From: Dechloromonas hankyongensis
GTDB taxonomy: Bacteria; Pseudomonadota; Gammaproteobacteria; Burkholderiales; Rhodocyclaceae
Direction of reading: 5' to 3'
NCBI RefSeq assembly: GCF_022012295.1
Contig: NZ_JAKLTN010000004.1
Span: forward strand, 113,590-177,589
DNA: 64,000 nt
In this document: piece by piece, positions 1 through 8,686 of the stretch
Layout of the letters: each line of letters starts with the position of its first letter
Numbering within the stretch: the first letter of the stretch is position 1
Position numbers and translations under genes: made by a program
Notes under the pieces: model-generated
What the model saw: the letters and a program-made list of their open reading frames with translations, nothing else
Databases searched by the model: none
Told to the model about the DNA's origin: nothing

Positions 1-630
1 GCAGATGGCCTCGTTGTCCACCATCCTGCCCCGTAGGGCCGTGCTGACGCGCTCGCGGTCGTCGGGATCGATGCGCTCGATGAAAGCCGCCCAGTCCTCG
101 TCGAACGGGACCGGCCGATTGCCGAACAGCATGCCGAGAAAACTGTCGCCAGTCAGCCGGCCGGCGACCGGACGCCATTCGAGGACGCCGAGCGAAGCGG
201 CATCGAGCGCCAGCTTGAGGCGCTCCTCGCTCTGTTCGATGGCAGCCTCGTCCTCGCGGCGGGCCAGCGCCATCTGGATGGTGGCGTGCAGTTCGCGCCC
301 CTGGCAGGGCTTGATCAGGTAGCCGAAGGGCCGGCTGTCGAGAGCACGCCGCAAGGTGTCGTCCTCGGCATAGGCGGCCAGGAAGACGACGGGAATCCGG
401 TAACGCTCGCGGATGGCGATGGCGGCGTCGATGCCATCCATCGGCCCGGCAAGCTGGATGTCCATCAGCACGAGATCGGGGCGCAGGTGTTCCACCTGCT
501 CGACGGCCTGCTCGCCGCTGGCGACCACGGCTTCGACCCGGTAGCCGTAATCCCGCAACTGCTCTTCGATCCGGGACGCAACACCCTCCGCCTCGACCAG
601 CAGAAGGCGGACCGCCGGGCTGTCGCTCAC
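1..630 (-). CDS. Response regulator with PAS domain, partial (C-terminus outside window)
   Basis: Reading leftward from a GTG at 628-630 there is an open frame to the window edge (210 codons, no stop). The start reads MSDSPAVRLLLVEAEGVA, a receiver domain of about 120 residues with the phospho-acceptor in LVLMDIQLAG and the conserved Lys in YLIKPCQG. After a short linker, a PAS-like segment begins near residue 135 (RLKLALDAASLGVLEWRP) and runs to FIERIDPDDRERV, a typical PAS C-terminal phrase. An output domain (histidine kinase or GGDEF) probably lies beyond the edge. It is divergent from the hybrid kinase at 939, so the two may form one signalling unit. The GTG start is chosen because the only upstream in-frame ATG is followed by a stop. 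Confidence 0.85.
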   Translation of the reverse strand, partial: MSDSPAVRLLLVEAEGVASRIEEQLRDYGYRVEAVVASGEQAVEQVEHLRPDLVLMDIQLAGPMDGIDAAIAIRERYRIPVVFLAAYAEDDTLRRALDSRPFGYLIKPCQGRELHATIQMALARREDEAAIEQSEERLKLALDAASLGVLEWRPVAGRLTGDSFLGMLFGNRPVPFDEDWAAFIERIDPDDRERVSTALRGRMVDNEAIC

Positions 631-938
631 GGCATTTCCCGTACCGCCCGGCGACCGAACGGCAACGTGACACTCAGCCGACGCCCCGCCGGCAACGGCA
701 ATCCGCCATTACCTTCCGGTTCGCATCGACCGACATGGCATCCATTTCCAGGTAACGACAACTTCACTCCTGCCTCTACGGTGCTCCGGGGGGACATTGA
801 TGTTCTTCCTCCCATCCCCGTTCCGGCGTTGGACCCGGCGGCCGGAAAACAATTCCAGCCCCTTCTCCCGCGGGCTTGCTGGGGCTTTCCCCAGGCCGGT
901 AGTCAGCGCTTGGGCACTTGGTTATCCTTGCATTCATC

Positions 939-3900
939 ATGCTCACTCCCTCCGTCGGCCTGCGCGGCCGCCTCGTCCTGATCCTGCTCGTCGCCTTCGT
1001 CGCGCTGTCCGGGTTGATCGTCTGGAATTCGCTGATTCAGCACGAGGAGTACCGACGGGCCGCCGGCGAGCGCCTGCTCAACGACGCCCGGCTGCTCGCC
1101 GCCCGGCAGCAGGCGGTCATCGCCCGCGGCGACGCCGTTCTCAACAACGCCATGCTGGTCACCGCCTTGCGCGACAAGTTGGCACCCGGCCGCTGCCCGC
1201 GGCTGTTCGCCGAGCATCTCAGCGCGGAGCCGGCCTTTTTCGGGCTGGGTGCGGCGGCCGCCGACGGCAGCGTGCTGTGTGCCACGCCGGGGGTCGGGAA
1301 TGGCAGCAACCTGGCCGACCGTTCGTGGTTCCGGCAGGCCCTGGCCGCCCGGGCCATGGTCGTCTCCGATGTCCTCGATGCCGCGGGCCCGCCCCGCATC
1401 ATGCTCGGCAAGGCCCTGCGCGACGATGCGGAAAACGTGCGCGGCGTCTTTTTCCTGGCCCTCGACCTGCGGCGCTTCGAGCAGGAACTGCTCAAATCCG
1501 ACCTCCCCGCCGAGTCGCATGTCGCGGTGATCGACAGCCGCGGCACGGTGGCGGTCCGTTTTCCCGACCCCGAACCTCAAATCGACCGGCATCTGCTCAA
1601 CCCCCCCTTGATCCAGCGCATGGCGAGCGAAACCCATGAGGGAATCATCGCCACCACCGATCTTGACGGAGTTCCGGCGCTGGTCGCCCACACCCCTCTT
1701 TTGCAGGCGGGGCTTGGCGCACACTACCAGTTGGTGTTGAGCCTGCCGACGGAAGGTATCGAAGCGGAGGCCCGTCGCCATTTATTCACCAGCCTGGCTT
1801 GGGCCCTGGCCATCCTAGCTGCCACTCTTGTCCTGATCTATCTGGTCAGCAACTACTACCTGATGCGACCGATCAAGGCGCTATCCCATGCTGCCCGACG
1901 CGTCGGCAGCGGCGATCTGGCCATCACCGCCGACCAGGCCGCACGCGACGACGAATTCGCCGAACTCTGGCGCTCGCTCGAGGAAATGGCCAACGCCCTG
2001 CGGGTAGGCACCGTGTCGCGCGACCGTCTGCAGATCGAGATGAACAACCTCAAACAGGCTGAAAGACGACTGCAGCGCAGCGAGATGACGCTGAGCCAGG
2101 CAACGCACATCGCCCGGCTCGGGGTGTGGTCCACGGAACAGCCCGATTTCGATAATTTCGATAGAACTCCCGTGCAGTGGTCGGTCGAAATGTATCAGCT
2201 TCTGGGTTACCAGCCGGAAAAGCTTTCCCAGCCGACAGCCGGCGATTTCTTCGCACGTATCCACCCCGACGACCGCCAGGCTGCGCTCGACATGGCACTC
2301 GCTGCGCTGGCCGAAAAGCGTCCCTGGCAAATGGAATACCGCGTGCTTCTTGACGACGGCAGTGAACGGATGATGATGGAAGTCGGCGAAGCGTCTTTCG
2401 ATCCATCCGGTCGACCTAACTCCATGCTCGGTGCCGTCATGGACATCACGCAACAGCGTCGGGCCGAGGAAAACGTGCGCGACAACACCGCCAAACTCCG
2501 TCTGGCGCTGGAGGGCGCCAGCGCCGGCAGCTACGAATGGAATGTCGAGACCGGTACCACGTCGTGGTCAGAAGAACTGTACACGCTGTGCGGCGTGGTA
2601 GCGGACATCGACACCACCTCGTTCGCCACCTGGCGCAAGGTTATCCATCCTTATGATCTGGAACGAGTCGAGGCGATCATCGAAACGGCCGTCGCCCGGC
2701 AAACCGGCTTCGAAGTCGAGTGGCGCCTCAATTCGCCGGCCGGCGGCGAGCCGCACTGGGTCATGGAGCGGGCCCGTCCGGTCTGCGACAAGGACGGCCG
2801 GGTACTACGCTACCTTGGCATCATCATCGACATCACCAAGCAAAAACAGGCGGAACTGGGCCTCAAGAGCTATCGCGAACACCTCGAGGAGATGGTGCTC
2901 GCGCGCACCGCCGAGCTGTCCAGCGCCGAGGCCGAGCAGCGCCGGCTGAACCGGGCGCTGCGCCTGCTCGGCGACTGCAACGTCGCGCTGATGCGCGCCA
3001 CCAGCGAACAGCAGCTGCTCGACGACATCTGTACCCTGGTCGTCGACTCGGGCGGCTATCTGGCGGCCTGGTTCGGCGTGGCCGAGCAGGACCAGGCGAA
3101 GACCATCCGCCTGGTCGCCCACTCCGGGAACCGGGCCGACTATCCGGAACAACGCCTGTCGTGGACCGAGAATGCCGGGAACAATTGCGAACCGACCGGC
3201 CTCGCCATCCGCAGCGGCACTATCCAGGCCAACCAGAACTGCCAGCCCCTGCGCCCGTGGGCCGGCAACGCGGTCCAACCGCACTGCCAGTCGGTCGTCG
3301 CCCTCCCCATCCACAACCAGGACCGCATCCACGGCGCCCTGACGCTGTATGCCGCAGAAGCCGAAGCCTTCGGCCCCGAGGAACTGGGCCTGCTCGAGGA
3401 ACTGGCCACCAACGTCTCCTTCGGCCTGCAGGGCCTGCATGCGCGCAGCGAACTCGAACTCTACCGACAGAACCTGGAGCAACTGGTGGCCGAACGCACA
3501 CGCGAGATCGGCCAGCTCAACATCGAGCTGGCCCACCGCGCCGAGGAAGCGGAATCGGCCAACCGCGCCAAGAGCGACTTCCTGGCCACCCTGAGCCACG
3601 AGATCCGCACCCCGCTCAATGCCGTGACCGGGCTCACCCGGCTGCTCGCCGATTTGCTCACCGACCGGCGCCAGCGCAATTACACCGACAAGATCCAGAA
3701 TGCTGCGCAGGTACTGTGCACGCTGATCGACGACATTCTCGACTTTTCCAAGATCGAGGCCGGTTCGCTGCAGCTCGAGCAGGCGCCGTTCGCTCTCAAC
3801 GCCATCCTCCAGGCTGCGGCGGCGGTGGTTTCGGGCGGCATTCGCGGCAAGGACATCGAAGCCTTCTTCGACATCGGGCCCGGCATTCCCGACACGCTGG

Positions 3901-5510
3901 TCGGCGACTCACTGCGTCTGCAGCAGATCCTGCTCAATCTGTGCAGCAATGCCGTCAAATTCACCGAACGCGGCACCATCGTGATTTCGGTACGCCGGCT
4001 CGCCGGGCCGGCCGGCCAGGCCAACCTGCAGTTCGCCGTGCGCGACACCGGTATCGGCATTCCGCCGGAAAAGCTCGGTCACATATTCAAGGTATTCACC
4101 CAGGCCGACTCGTCGACCAGCCGCAAGTACGGCGGCACCGGCCTCGGCCTGGCGATCAGCGCCCGCCTGGTCGATGCCATGGGCGGCCGCCTGGGCGTCG
4201 ATAGCGAACCGGACCAGGGCAGCGAATTCAGCTTCACCGTGACCCTCGACCTGCCAGCGACGCCTGCCGTGCCGGCAGAGGACAGCGTGCTGCCTTCCCT
4301 GCGCATCCTCATCGTCGACGACCATCCACTGGCCCGCGACATCCTGCAGCGTACCTGCGCCGGCTTCGGCTGGCAGGCGACGGCACTCGATTCCGCTGCC
4401 GCCGGCCTGGCTGCGCTCGAGGCCTGCACCGCCGACGGTAACGGCTATGACCTGCTGCTGCTCGACTGGCACATGCCCGAAATCAACGGCATGGACATGC
4501 TCAAGCTGGCCCGTGAACGGCCGCAGATCGGCCTGCCGCTGGTCGTCCTGATGGTTCCCGCCAGCGAACTGGCCCAGGCCGTCGCGGCGGGCGATGACCT
4601 CTATCTCGACGGCATCGTCACCAAGCCGCTGACGCCGGCCGCCCTGTTCGATGCGGTCCGCCAGGCCTACCGCGGCGAACCGTTGCAGATGCCGCTCCTG
4701 CCCGGCGGCGAGGATAGACGACTGGCCGGCCTGCGTCTGCTGGTTGCCGAGGACAACGATCTCAACCAGGAGATGGTCGAGCAGATCCTGACCCGGGCCG
4801 GCGCCGAGGTCACCCTCGCCGCCAACGGACAGATCGCCGTCGACCTGTTGCGCGCGCCCGATGCCCATTTCGACGCGGTGCTGATGGACATCCAGATGCC
4901 GGTCATGGACGGCTACGCGGCCACCAGCGCCATCCGCCACCTGCCGGGCCGCAGCGATTTGCCCATCATCGCGGTTACCGCCCACGCCCGTCCCGAGGAT
5001 CACGAGAAATCCCGTCAGGCCGGCATGGCCGGGCATATCGTCAAGCCGGTCGATGTCGATGACCTGCTGACCGTGCTGAGCGCCATCCTACCGGTCTCCC
5101 GCGGCTCGAATACGTCGCTGATGCCGGAAAGCAAAGGGTTGCCCGGCCTCGACCTGGCCGCCGCCCGGCGAACCGCTCTCGGGCGCGATCCAGTCGCCTA
5201 TGCCGGCCTGTTGCGCCAGTTCATAACCCACCACGGTGGCGATGCCGAACGGGCGCGCGAGCTGTTCGCGGCTGGCAACTCAGCCGAGGCCATCAGGTTG
5301 GTGCATGATCTGCGCGGCGTGGCCGGTTATCTCAAGGCAACGAATCTAGCCCGTCTCGCCGGCAGCGTCGAGACTTCGTTGCACGATGGCCTGCCCGGAA
5401 CCGACGCCTTGTTCGAGGAACTCAGTCAAGCGATGGTAACGCTACGCAACGCCATCGACCGGTTCGAGTCCGGCTTGATCCACGACAGCGAGATTTCTCC
5501 TCAGCCTTGA
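939..5510 (+). CDS. Hybrid sensor histidine kinase (Cache-HAMP-PAS-PAS-GAF-HisKA-HATPase-REC-REC-Hpt)
   Basis: A 1523-residue membrane phosphorelay kinase. TM1 lies at about residues 8-30 and TM2 near 280-302, enclosing a periplasmic Cache-like sensor. HAMP follows, then two PAS domains (each ending in DIT-Q/K phrases), a GAF domain, HisKA with SHEIRTPLN (His near 887), and an HATPase with N box near 1001 and GTGLGLA near 1067. Receiver 1 has the acceptor Asp near 1176 (LLLLDWHMP), receiver 2 near 1317 (LMDIQMPVMDG), and the Hpt domain has its His near 1456 (VHDLRGVAG). Every catalytic residue looks intact, so a full His-Asp-His-Asp relay is expected. ATG 939 is preferred to an in-frame TTG at 918. 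It is divergent from the regulator at 1-630. The ligand is unknown. Confidence 0.93.
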   Translation: MLTPSVGLRGRLVLILLVAFVALSGLIVWNSLIQHEEYRRAAGERLLNDARLLAARQQAVIARGDAVLNNAMLVTALRDKLAPGRCPRLFAEHLSAEPAFFGLGAAAADGSVLCATPGVGNGSNLADRSWFRQALAARAMVVSDVLDAAGPPRIMLGKALRDDAENVRGVFFLALDLRRFEQELLKSDLPAESHVAVIDSRGTVAVRFPDPEPQIDRHLLNPPLIQRMASETHEGIIATTDLDGVPALVAHTPLLQAGLGAHYQLVLSLPTEGIEAEARRHLFTSLAWALAILAATLVLIYLVSNYYLMRPIKALSHAARRVGSGDLAITADQAARDDEFAELWRSLEEMANALRVGTVSRDRLQIEMNNLKQAERRLQRSEMTLSQATHIARLGVWSTEQPDFDNFDRTPVQWSVEMYQLLGYQPEKLSQPTAGDFFARIHPDDRQAALDMALAALAEKRPWQMEYRVLLDDGSERMMMEVGEASFDPSGRPNSMLGAVMDITQQRRAEENVRDNTAKLRLALEGASAGSYEWNVETGTTSWSEELYTLCGVVADIDTTSFATWRKVIHPYDLERVEAIIETAVARQTGFEVEWRLNSPAGGEPHWVMERARPVCDKDGRVLRYLGIIIDITKQKQAELGLKSYREHLEEMVLARTAELSSAEAEQRRLNRALRLLGDCNVALMRATSEQQLLDDICTLVVDSGGYLAAWFGVAEQDQAKTIRLVAHSGNRADYPEQRLSWTENAGNNCEPTGLAIRSGTIQANQNCQPLRPWAGNAVQPHCQSVVALPIHNQDRIHGALTLYAAEAEAFGPEELGLLEELATNVSFGLQGLHARSELELYRQNLEQLVAERTREIGQLNIELAHRAEEAESANRAKSDFLATLSHEIRTPLNAVTGLTRLLADLLTDRRQRNYTDKIQNAAQVLCTLIDDILDFSKIEAGSLQLEQAPFALNAILQAAAAVVSGGIRGKDIEAFFDIGPGIPDTLVGDSLRLQQILLNLCSNAVKFTERGTIVISVRRLAGPAGQANLQFAVRDTGIGIPPEKLGHIFKVFTQADSSTSRKYGGTGLGLAISARLVDAMGGRLGVDSEPDQGSEFSFTVTLDLPATPAVPAEDSVLPSLRILIVDDHPLARDILQRTCAGFGWQATALDSAAAGLAALEACTADGNGYDLLLLDWHMPEINGMDMLKLARERPQIGLPLVVLMVPASELAQAVAAGDDLYLDGIVTKPLTPAALFDAVRQAYRGEPLQMPLLPGGEDRRLAGLRLLVAEDNDLNQEMVEQILTRAGAEVTLAANGQIAVDLLRAPDAHFDAVLMDIQMPVMDGYAATSAIRHLPGRSDLPIIAVTAHARPEDHEKSRQAGMAGHIVKPVDVDDLLTVLSAILPVSRGSNTSLMPESKGLPGLDLAAARRTALGRDPVAYAGLLRQFITHHGGDAERARELFAAGNSAEAIRLVHDLRGVAGYLKATNLARLAGSVETSLHDGLPGTDALFEELSQAMVTLRNAIDRFESGLIHDSEISPQP

Positions 5511-5668
5511 GCGCAGAGGCGTGATGCCGGTCTGACCGGCCACGGGCTGACTTGTTTTCTACTGGGTGAACGTTCTGCACCGCATGTGTGGAGGATCGGT
5601 TTTGACTTTCCCCTTAATTCATAAAAGGGGATCGTCTCCTGGCAAAGCCGGTGGCGTAACGCGCAGCG

Positions 5669-5677
5669 TTATCCACG
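5669..5677 (+). promoter_or_regulatory. DnaA-box-like sequence
   Basis: TTATCCACG, one mismatch from the consensus TTATCCACA. It lies about 130 bp outside the iteron cluster, so it may be incidental. Confidence 0.5.
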
Positions 5678-5833
5678 GGCGTAGCCAGGTGGACTACAGG
5701 TAAACCATATAGGTAAACATTTATAACTATAGGGGGCTGCCGCGGCCATCCATCGAAACCGTTGCAGCACAATGGAATCCAGAAGAATTTGGCGCCCGTT
5801 TTCAGGAGTGCTTCAGCGCACGGGAGCAAGAGC

Positions 5834-5919
5834 AGATCAGCGTGGATAACCGGGGTTGAAATCCTAACATATTGAAAATGAACGACAATCCGTTCAGGAG
5901 TAGATCGGCGTGGATAACC
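5834..5919 (+). repeat. Duplicated 18-bp element containing a DnaA box
   Basis: AGATCAGCGTGGATAACC at 5834-5851 and AGATCGGCGTGGATAACC at 5902-5919 differ at one base. Each contains CGTGGATAA, a reverse-strand DnaA box with one mismatch. In the second copy the half iteron TTCAGGAG is joined almost directly in front, as if an iteron and this element had been fused. Confidence 0.7.
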
Positions 5920-5923
5920 CGGC

Positions 5924-5945
5924 TTATCCACAGGCCTTATCCACA
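5924..5945 (+). promoter_or_regulatory. Tandem perfect DnaA boxes
   Basis: Two exact TTATCCACA sequences at 5924-5932 and 5937-5945, 13 bp apart start to start. They sit just downstream of reverse-strand boxes at 5841-5849 and 5909-5917. The density of boxes supports DnaA-assisted opening at this origin. Confidence 0.8.
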
Positions 5946-6081
5946 TCATCGGCTGCCACAGGAGTTCTTCAGCGTACGGTTCGCGCCGCGATGAGGTTCA
6001 GGAGTTCTTCAGCGCATCGCTGCCTGCGCAGGGACGGATCCGCCCGAATCCACTGCCGAAAACCGTTGCCCACTGCTACCG

Positions 6082-6101
6082 TACCCATATTTATATGGGT
6101 A
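6082..6101. repeat. 20-bp AT-rich palindrome in the origin
   Basis: TACCCATAT and ATATGGGTA are perfect inverted arms separated by TT, in the AT-rich stretch between iterons 5997 and 6130. It could be a protein-binding site, a hairpin at the unwinding element, or a transcription stop for repA, which ends 81 bp away on the reverse strand. No T tract follows on either side, so a simple terminator is less likely. Confidence 0.5.
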
Positions 6102-6181
6102 TTTCTGTATAGTGAGCACTTACATTTATTTCAGGAGTTCTTCAGCGCGCCCATTCGCAGACGCCTGTGGGGACCGGCCGG

Positions 6182-7453
6182 TCAGAACAGCGGGGACTGG
6201 CGGTCGGTCTTGTTGTCGTTGCTGGCAATGGCGGTGACGTGCGTCGGCGACGGCATGAGGATCAGGCCCGAATCGTTGTAGGTCAGGCGGGCTTCCGGGT
6301 ACACCGTATGGACCAGCTTGAGGGCGCGCAGGAAGTTCTTCTTGAAGTCCAGCACCGACTGCTTGATCGCCGTCGGCGACGGATTGGCCATGCTGCCGTA
6401 GCCGCTGCCGAACTGCAGCATCAGCGCTTCCCAGGTGATCGGACGGGTGTTCGACTGCACGTAACTCATCCGGTAGGTCAGCCAGGTGTAGAGGTCCATG
6501 GCCAGCGGCGAACCGCGCAGCGCCTTGAAGGCGCGCAGGTCGATGGGGACCGGGTTGGCGATGCATTCCTGGAAGAAGTTGTTGGTCAGCTTCACCTTCG
6601 AGCGCCAGGTCCCGGCTTCATGGCCTTTCTGCGGCGTCCACAGCGCGTTTTCCTCGCTCTCGTCGACTTCGAGTTCGTCGGCGATCAGGACGTTCTTCAT
6701 GACGAAGCCGCGCTTTTCCTGGGTGCCGGAATACTGGGCCGTGATCAGTGAGCCGAACAGGCGCCGCATCTGCTCCGAAACCCGGGTTGCCGTTCCGCGC
6801 TTGCCGCCGCCGGTGCTGCGCAGGTCGAGCACGTCGCGCAGGAAGACGCTCAGCGAGTCGCCCAGTTCGATCACCGGCGACTGCTTGCGCACCGCCTCTG
6901 TCGTCACCCAGCTCATCAGCAGGCGGGGATAGATGCCGAAGGGGATGCCGCCATCGTAGCCGGCGACGATGCGCAGCTTGAAATCGCCGTTCTGGCGCGT
7001 GAAGGATTCCTTGGGCGTGCCGTCCGGGTTCTTCTGGTCCTTGTACGGCATGGTCGCGATGACCAGGGCGCGGGCCATGAAGCCGAGCGCGCCGGCTTTC
7101 TTGGCGTCCTCGGTTTCGATGGCGAGGTGGGTTTCGATGACCTCGCGTATCCACGACGGGACCGGCTTGCTGCTGCGGAAGTCGTAGGTCTCCGGAGAGG
7201 TCGATTTCTTGCGGGAAACGCGCGGTTTCTTCGCTTCTTCTGCCTGCGGTACGTCTCCCGTCGGGTGTGCTTCGGCAGTGTCGGCTGCGGGCGTTACCGG
7301 CGGCTCGGCATCCTTCAGGGTGGGGACGGCCGGAGCCGTCTTCGCGGCCGCAGCGCCTTTCGTCTTCTCGGCGACCTGGGCGGCAATAGCCGGATCGAGA
7401 CCATTCTTGATCAGATAGTCTCGATAACTTTCCACAGTGTAATGCTCGTCCAT
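6182..7453 (-). CDS. repA: RepA-family plasmid replication initiator
   Basis: 423 residues. Residues 1-85 are Ala/Pro/Lys-rich and poorly conserved. The body from about residue 90 matches the plasmid RepA family seen on proteobacterial megaplasmids, recognised by phrases such as GIPFGIYPRLLMSWVTTEA, SLSVFLRDVL and the MRRLFGS segment. It probably binds the iterons at 5.8-6.15 kb to start replication. The ATG at 7451-7453 follows a GAGAG ribosome site, and an iteron copy lies only 12 bp upstream, which suggests autorepression. It is divergent from parAB, and the origin lies beyond its 3' end. Confidence 0.88.
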   Translation of the reverse strand: MDEHYTVESYRDYLIKNGLDPAIAAQVAEKTKGAAAAKTAPAVPTLKDAEPPVTPAADTAEAHPTGDVPQAEEAKKPRVSRKKSTSPETYDFRSSKPVPSWIREVIETHLAIETEDAKKAGALGFMARALVIATMPYKDQKNPDGTPKESFTRQNGDFKLRIVAGYDGGIPFGIYPRLLMSWVTTEAVRKQSPVIELGDSLSVFLRDVLDLRSTGGGKRGTATRVSEQMRRLFGSLITAQYSGTQEKRGFVMKNVLIADELEVDESEENALWTPQKGHEAGTWRSKVKLTNNFFQECIANPVPIDLRAFKALRGSPLAMDLYTWLTYRMSYVQSNTRPITWEALMLQFGSGYGSMANPSPTAIKQSVLDFKKNFLRALKLVHTVYPEARLTYNDSGLILMPSPTHVTAIASNDNKTDRQSPLF

Positions 7454-7465
7454 TTCGCTCTCGGT

Positions 7466-7485
7466 TTCAGGAGTTCTTCAGCGCA
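7466..7485 (+). promoter_or_regulatory. Iteron copy acting as probable repA operator
   Basis: TTCAGGAGTTCTTCAGCGCA, identical to the origin consensus but isolated over 1.3 kb from the cluster and 12 bp before the repA start codon. Rep binding here would cover the leader or promoter of its own gene, as in other iteron replicons. Confidence 0.7.
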
Positions 7486-7515
7486 TGGTGGGGGAGAATA
7501 GCACCATAAAAATCA

Positions 7516-7590
7516 CGATGCAAGGAAAAAACACAGATGCATCGATAAATCCTTGCATCGATAAATTGCGACGAGTATAGTTCGAACTAT
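7516..7590 (+). promoter_or_regulatory. parAB promoter and repA/parA control region
   Basis: TTGCAT (7553-7558) and TATAGT (7576-7581) with a 17-bp spacer form a good sigma-70 promoter reading into parA. The perfect 14-bp palindrome ATAGTTCGAACTAT (7577-7590) covers the -10 and the expected start. The 13-bp direct repeat TGCATCGATAAAT occurs at 7538 and 7554, and CGATGCAAGG (7516) is inverted against CCTTGCATCG (7551). ParA proteins with an N-terminal HTH usually repress their own operon, so these are likely operators. Confidence 0.7.
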
Positions 7591-7609
7591 TGGAATTCTA
7601 GGAGTAACC

Positions 7610-8686
7610 ATGAGTCGCAAGCTAAAAGTGCAGGCAGTCGCGCATTTGCTGGAAACAACGGTGGATTCTGTACGTCGTCACATCGAGGAATCAGGTATCG
7701 AGGTCGAACGCCAGGAAAATGGCCCGCGCACCCGCCAGTTCTCGCTGGACAACGTGTTCGACCTGGCAGCCTGGCGCCAGGCGCATCGCCAGAAGACCAA
7801 GATCAGGAAGAAGGTGATTGCCACGATCTACGCGCCCAAGGGCGGGGTCGGCAAGACCACCATCGCGGCCAATCTCTCCTGCCTGTTCCCGCTCATGGGG
7901 ATCAAGACCCTGGTCATCGACCTCGATTTCCAGGCCAACCTGACGCTGGCTTTCGGCTACGACTCCGAACTCACCCTCGAGGAAGCGGCCGAACTGAACC
8001 TGCCCGAGGAAAAGGTCGTCGAAAATCACTTCGGCAACCTGATCCCGGGCTGGCCGTATGGCCGCTCCGCTCTGCAGGACGTGATCAAGAAACCGTTCGG
8101 CGAGCATGGCCCGCACATCATTCCGGCCGACCTGACGCTCGACCGGCTCGACACCATCCTGACCTACGATGCGCTCGAAGGAAAGAAGAGCGATCTCAAG
8201 ATCGCGGCCCTGGTTCAGGAAGGCCTGTCCGGAAGGAATCCCGATTTCGACCTGACCGGCTACGATCTGATCCTGTTCGACGCCGCCCCGGCCAAGAACC
8301 GCATGACGCGTGGCGCCCTGCTGGCCAGCGACTTCGTGATCTCGCCGGTGTCGATGGAAAAGTTCTCGACCAAGGCGATTTCCTATCTGTCTTCGGTGCT
8401 CAACGACATGCGCGACGACGTCGGCCGCTCGCCCGAGTTGCTGGTGGTCGGCAATTTCCATACGCCGAATCGTTTGCGCGTCATTAACCAGATGTCGGTG
8501 CTGTCGAAGGAATATCCGGGCGCCCTGCTGGATAACGTGATCCGCCGTTCGGAGGAATTCCCCAAGACCCTGTCCGAGGAAGAAGACCTGCCGCCGCTGT
8601 GCCTGGCCAAGCCGACCAGCGATGCCAGCGACGAACTGCGTTCCGTGGCGAAGGCCCTGCTGACCAAGATGGGAGTGATTGAGTGA
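7610..8686 (+). CDS. parA: ParA partition ATPase (type Ia, N-terminal HTH)
   Basis: 358 residues. Residues 1-60 form a predicted DNA-binding segment (VAHLLETTVDSVRRHIEESG). The deviant Walker A KGGVGKTT is at 77-84, DLDFQANLT follows (Phe where most relatives have Pro), and Walker B is YDLILFDAAPA. It is the motor ATPase that positions replicon copies through ParB-parS complexes, and its HTH suggests it also represses parAB. RBS AGGAG lies 7 bp before the ATG. The stop overlaps the parB start (TGATG). Confidence 0.95.
   Translation: MSRKLKVQAVAHLLETTVDSVRRHIEESGIEVERQENGPRTRQFSLDNVFDLAAWRQAHRQKTKIRKKVIATIYAPKGGVGKTTIAANLSCLFPLMGIKTLVIDLDFQANLTLAFGYDSELTLEEAAELNLPEEKVVENHFGNLIPGWPYGRSALQDVIKKPFGEHGPHIIPADLTLDRLDTILTYDALEGKKSDLKIAALVQEGLSGRNPDFDLTGYDLILFDAAPAKNRMTRGALLASDFVISPVSMEKFSTKAISYLSSVLNDMRDDVGRSPELLVVGNFHTPNRLRVINQMSVLSKEYPGALLDNVIRRSEEFPKTLSEEEDLPPLCLAKPTSDASDELRSVAKALLTKMGVIE

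Larger units (their letters stand above)
5801..6149 (+). repeat. Iteron cluster (four copies plus one half copy)
   Basis: Same-strand copies at 5801-5820 (one mismatch: GTGC for GTTC), 5959-5974 (core only), 5997-6016 and 6130-6149, plus a half copy TTCAGGAG at 5893-5900. Consensus TTCAGGAGTTCTTCAGCGC. Spacing is irregular and centre distances are not a simple helical multiple. A further exact copy sits before the repA start at 7466. RepA is the expected ligand. Confidence 0.88.
5511..6181. other. Putative replication origin region (oriV) of the secondary replicon
   Basis: A 671-bp gene-free stretch between the hybrid kinase and the 3' end of repA. It holds four copies of the consensus TTCAGGAGTTCTTCAGCGC (5801, 5959, 5997, 6130) and a half copy at 5893. 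It also holds five DnaA-box-like sequences, two AT-rich segments (about 5700-5735 and 6085-6130), a duplicated 18-bp element at 5834 and 5902, and a 20-bp palindrome at 6082. Iterons plus DnaA boxes plus AT-rich DNA beside a Rep gene is the classical iteron-type origin. Short ORFs across it have no coding look. Confidence 0.85.

Noticed and set aside
5614..5949. 111-codon reverse frame in the origin region
   Set aside because: Runs through DnaA boxes and an iteron, lacks a ribosome site and resembles no protein.
7538..7566. 13-bp direct repeat TGCATCGATAAAT as parS
   Set aside because: Not palindromic as a unit and overlaps the parAB promoter; the 8924/9707 palindromes fit a centromere better.
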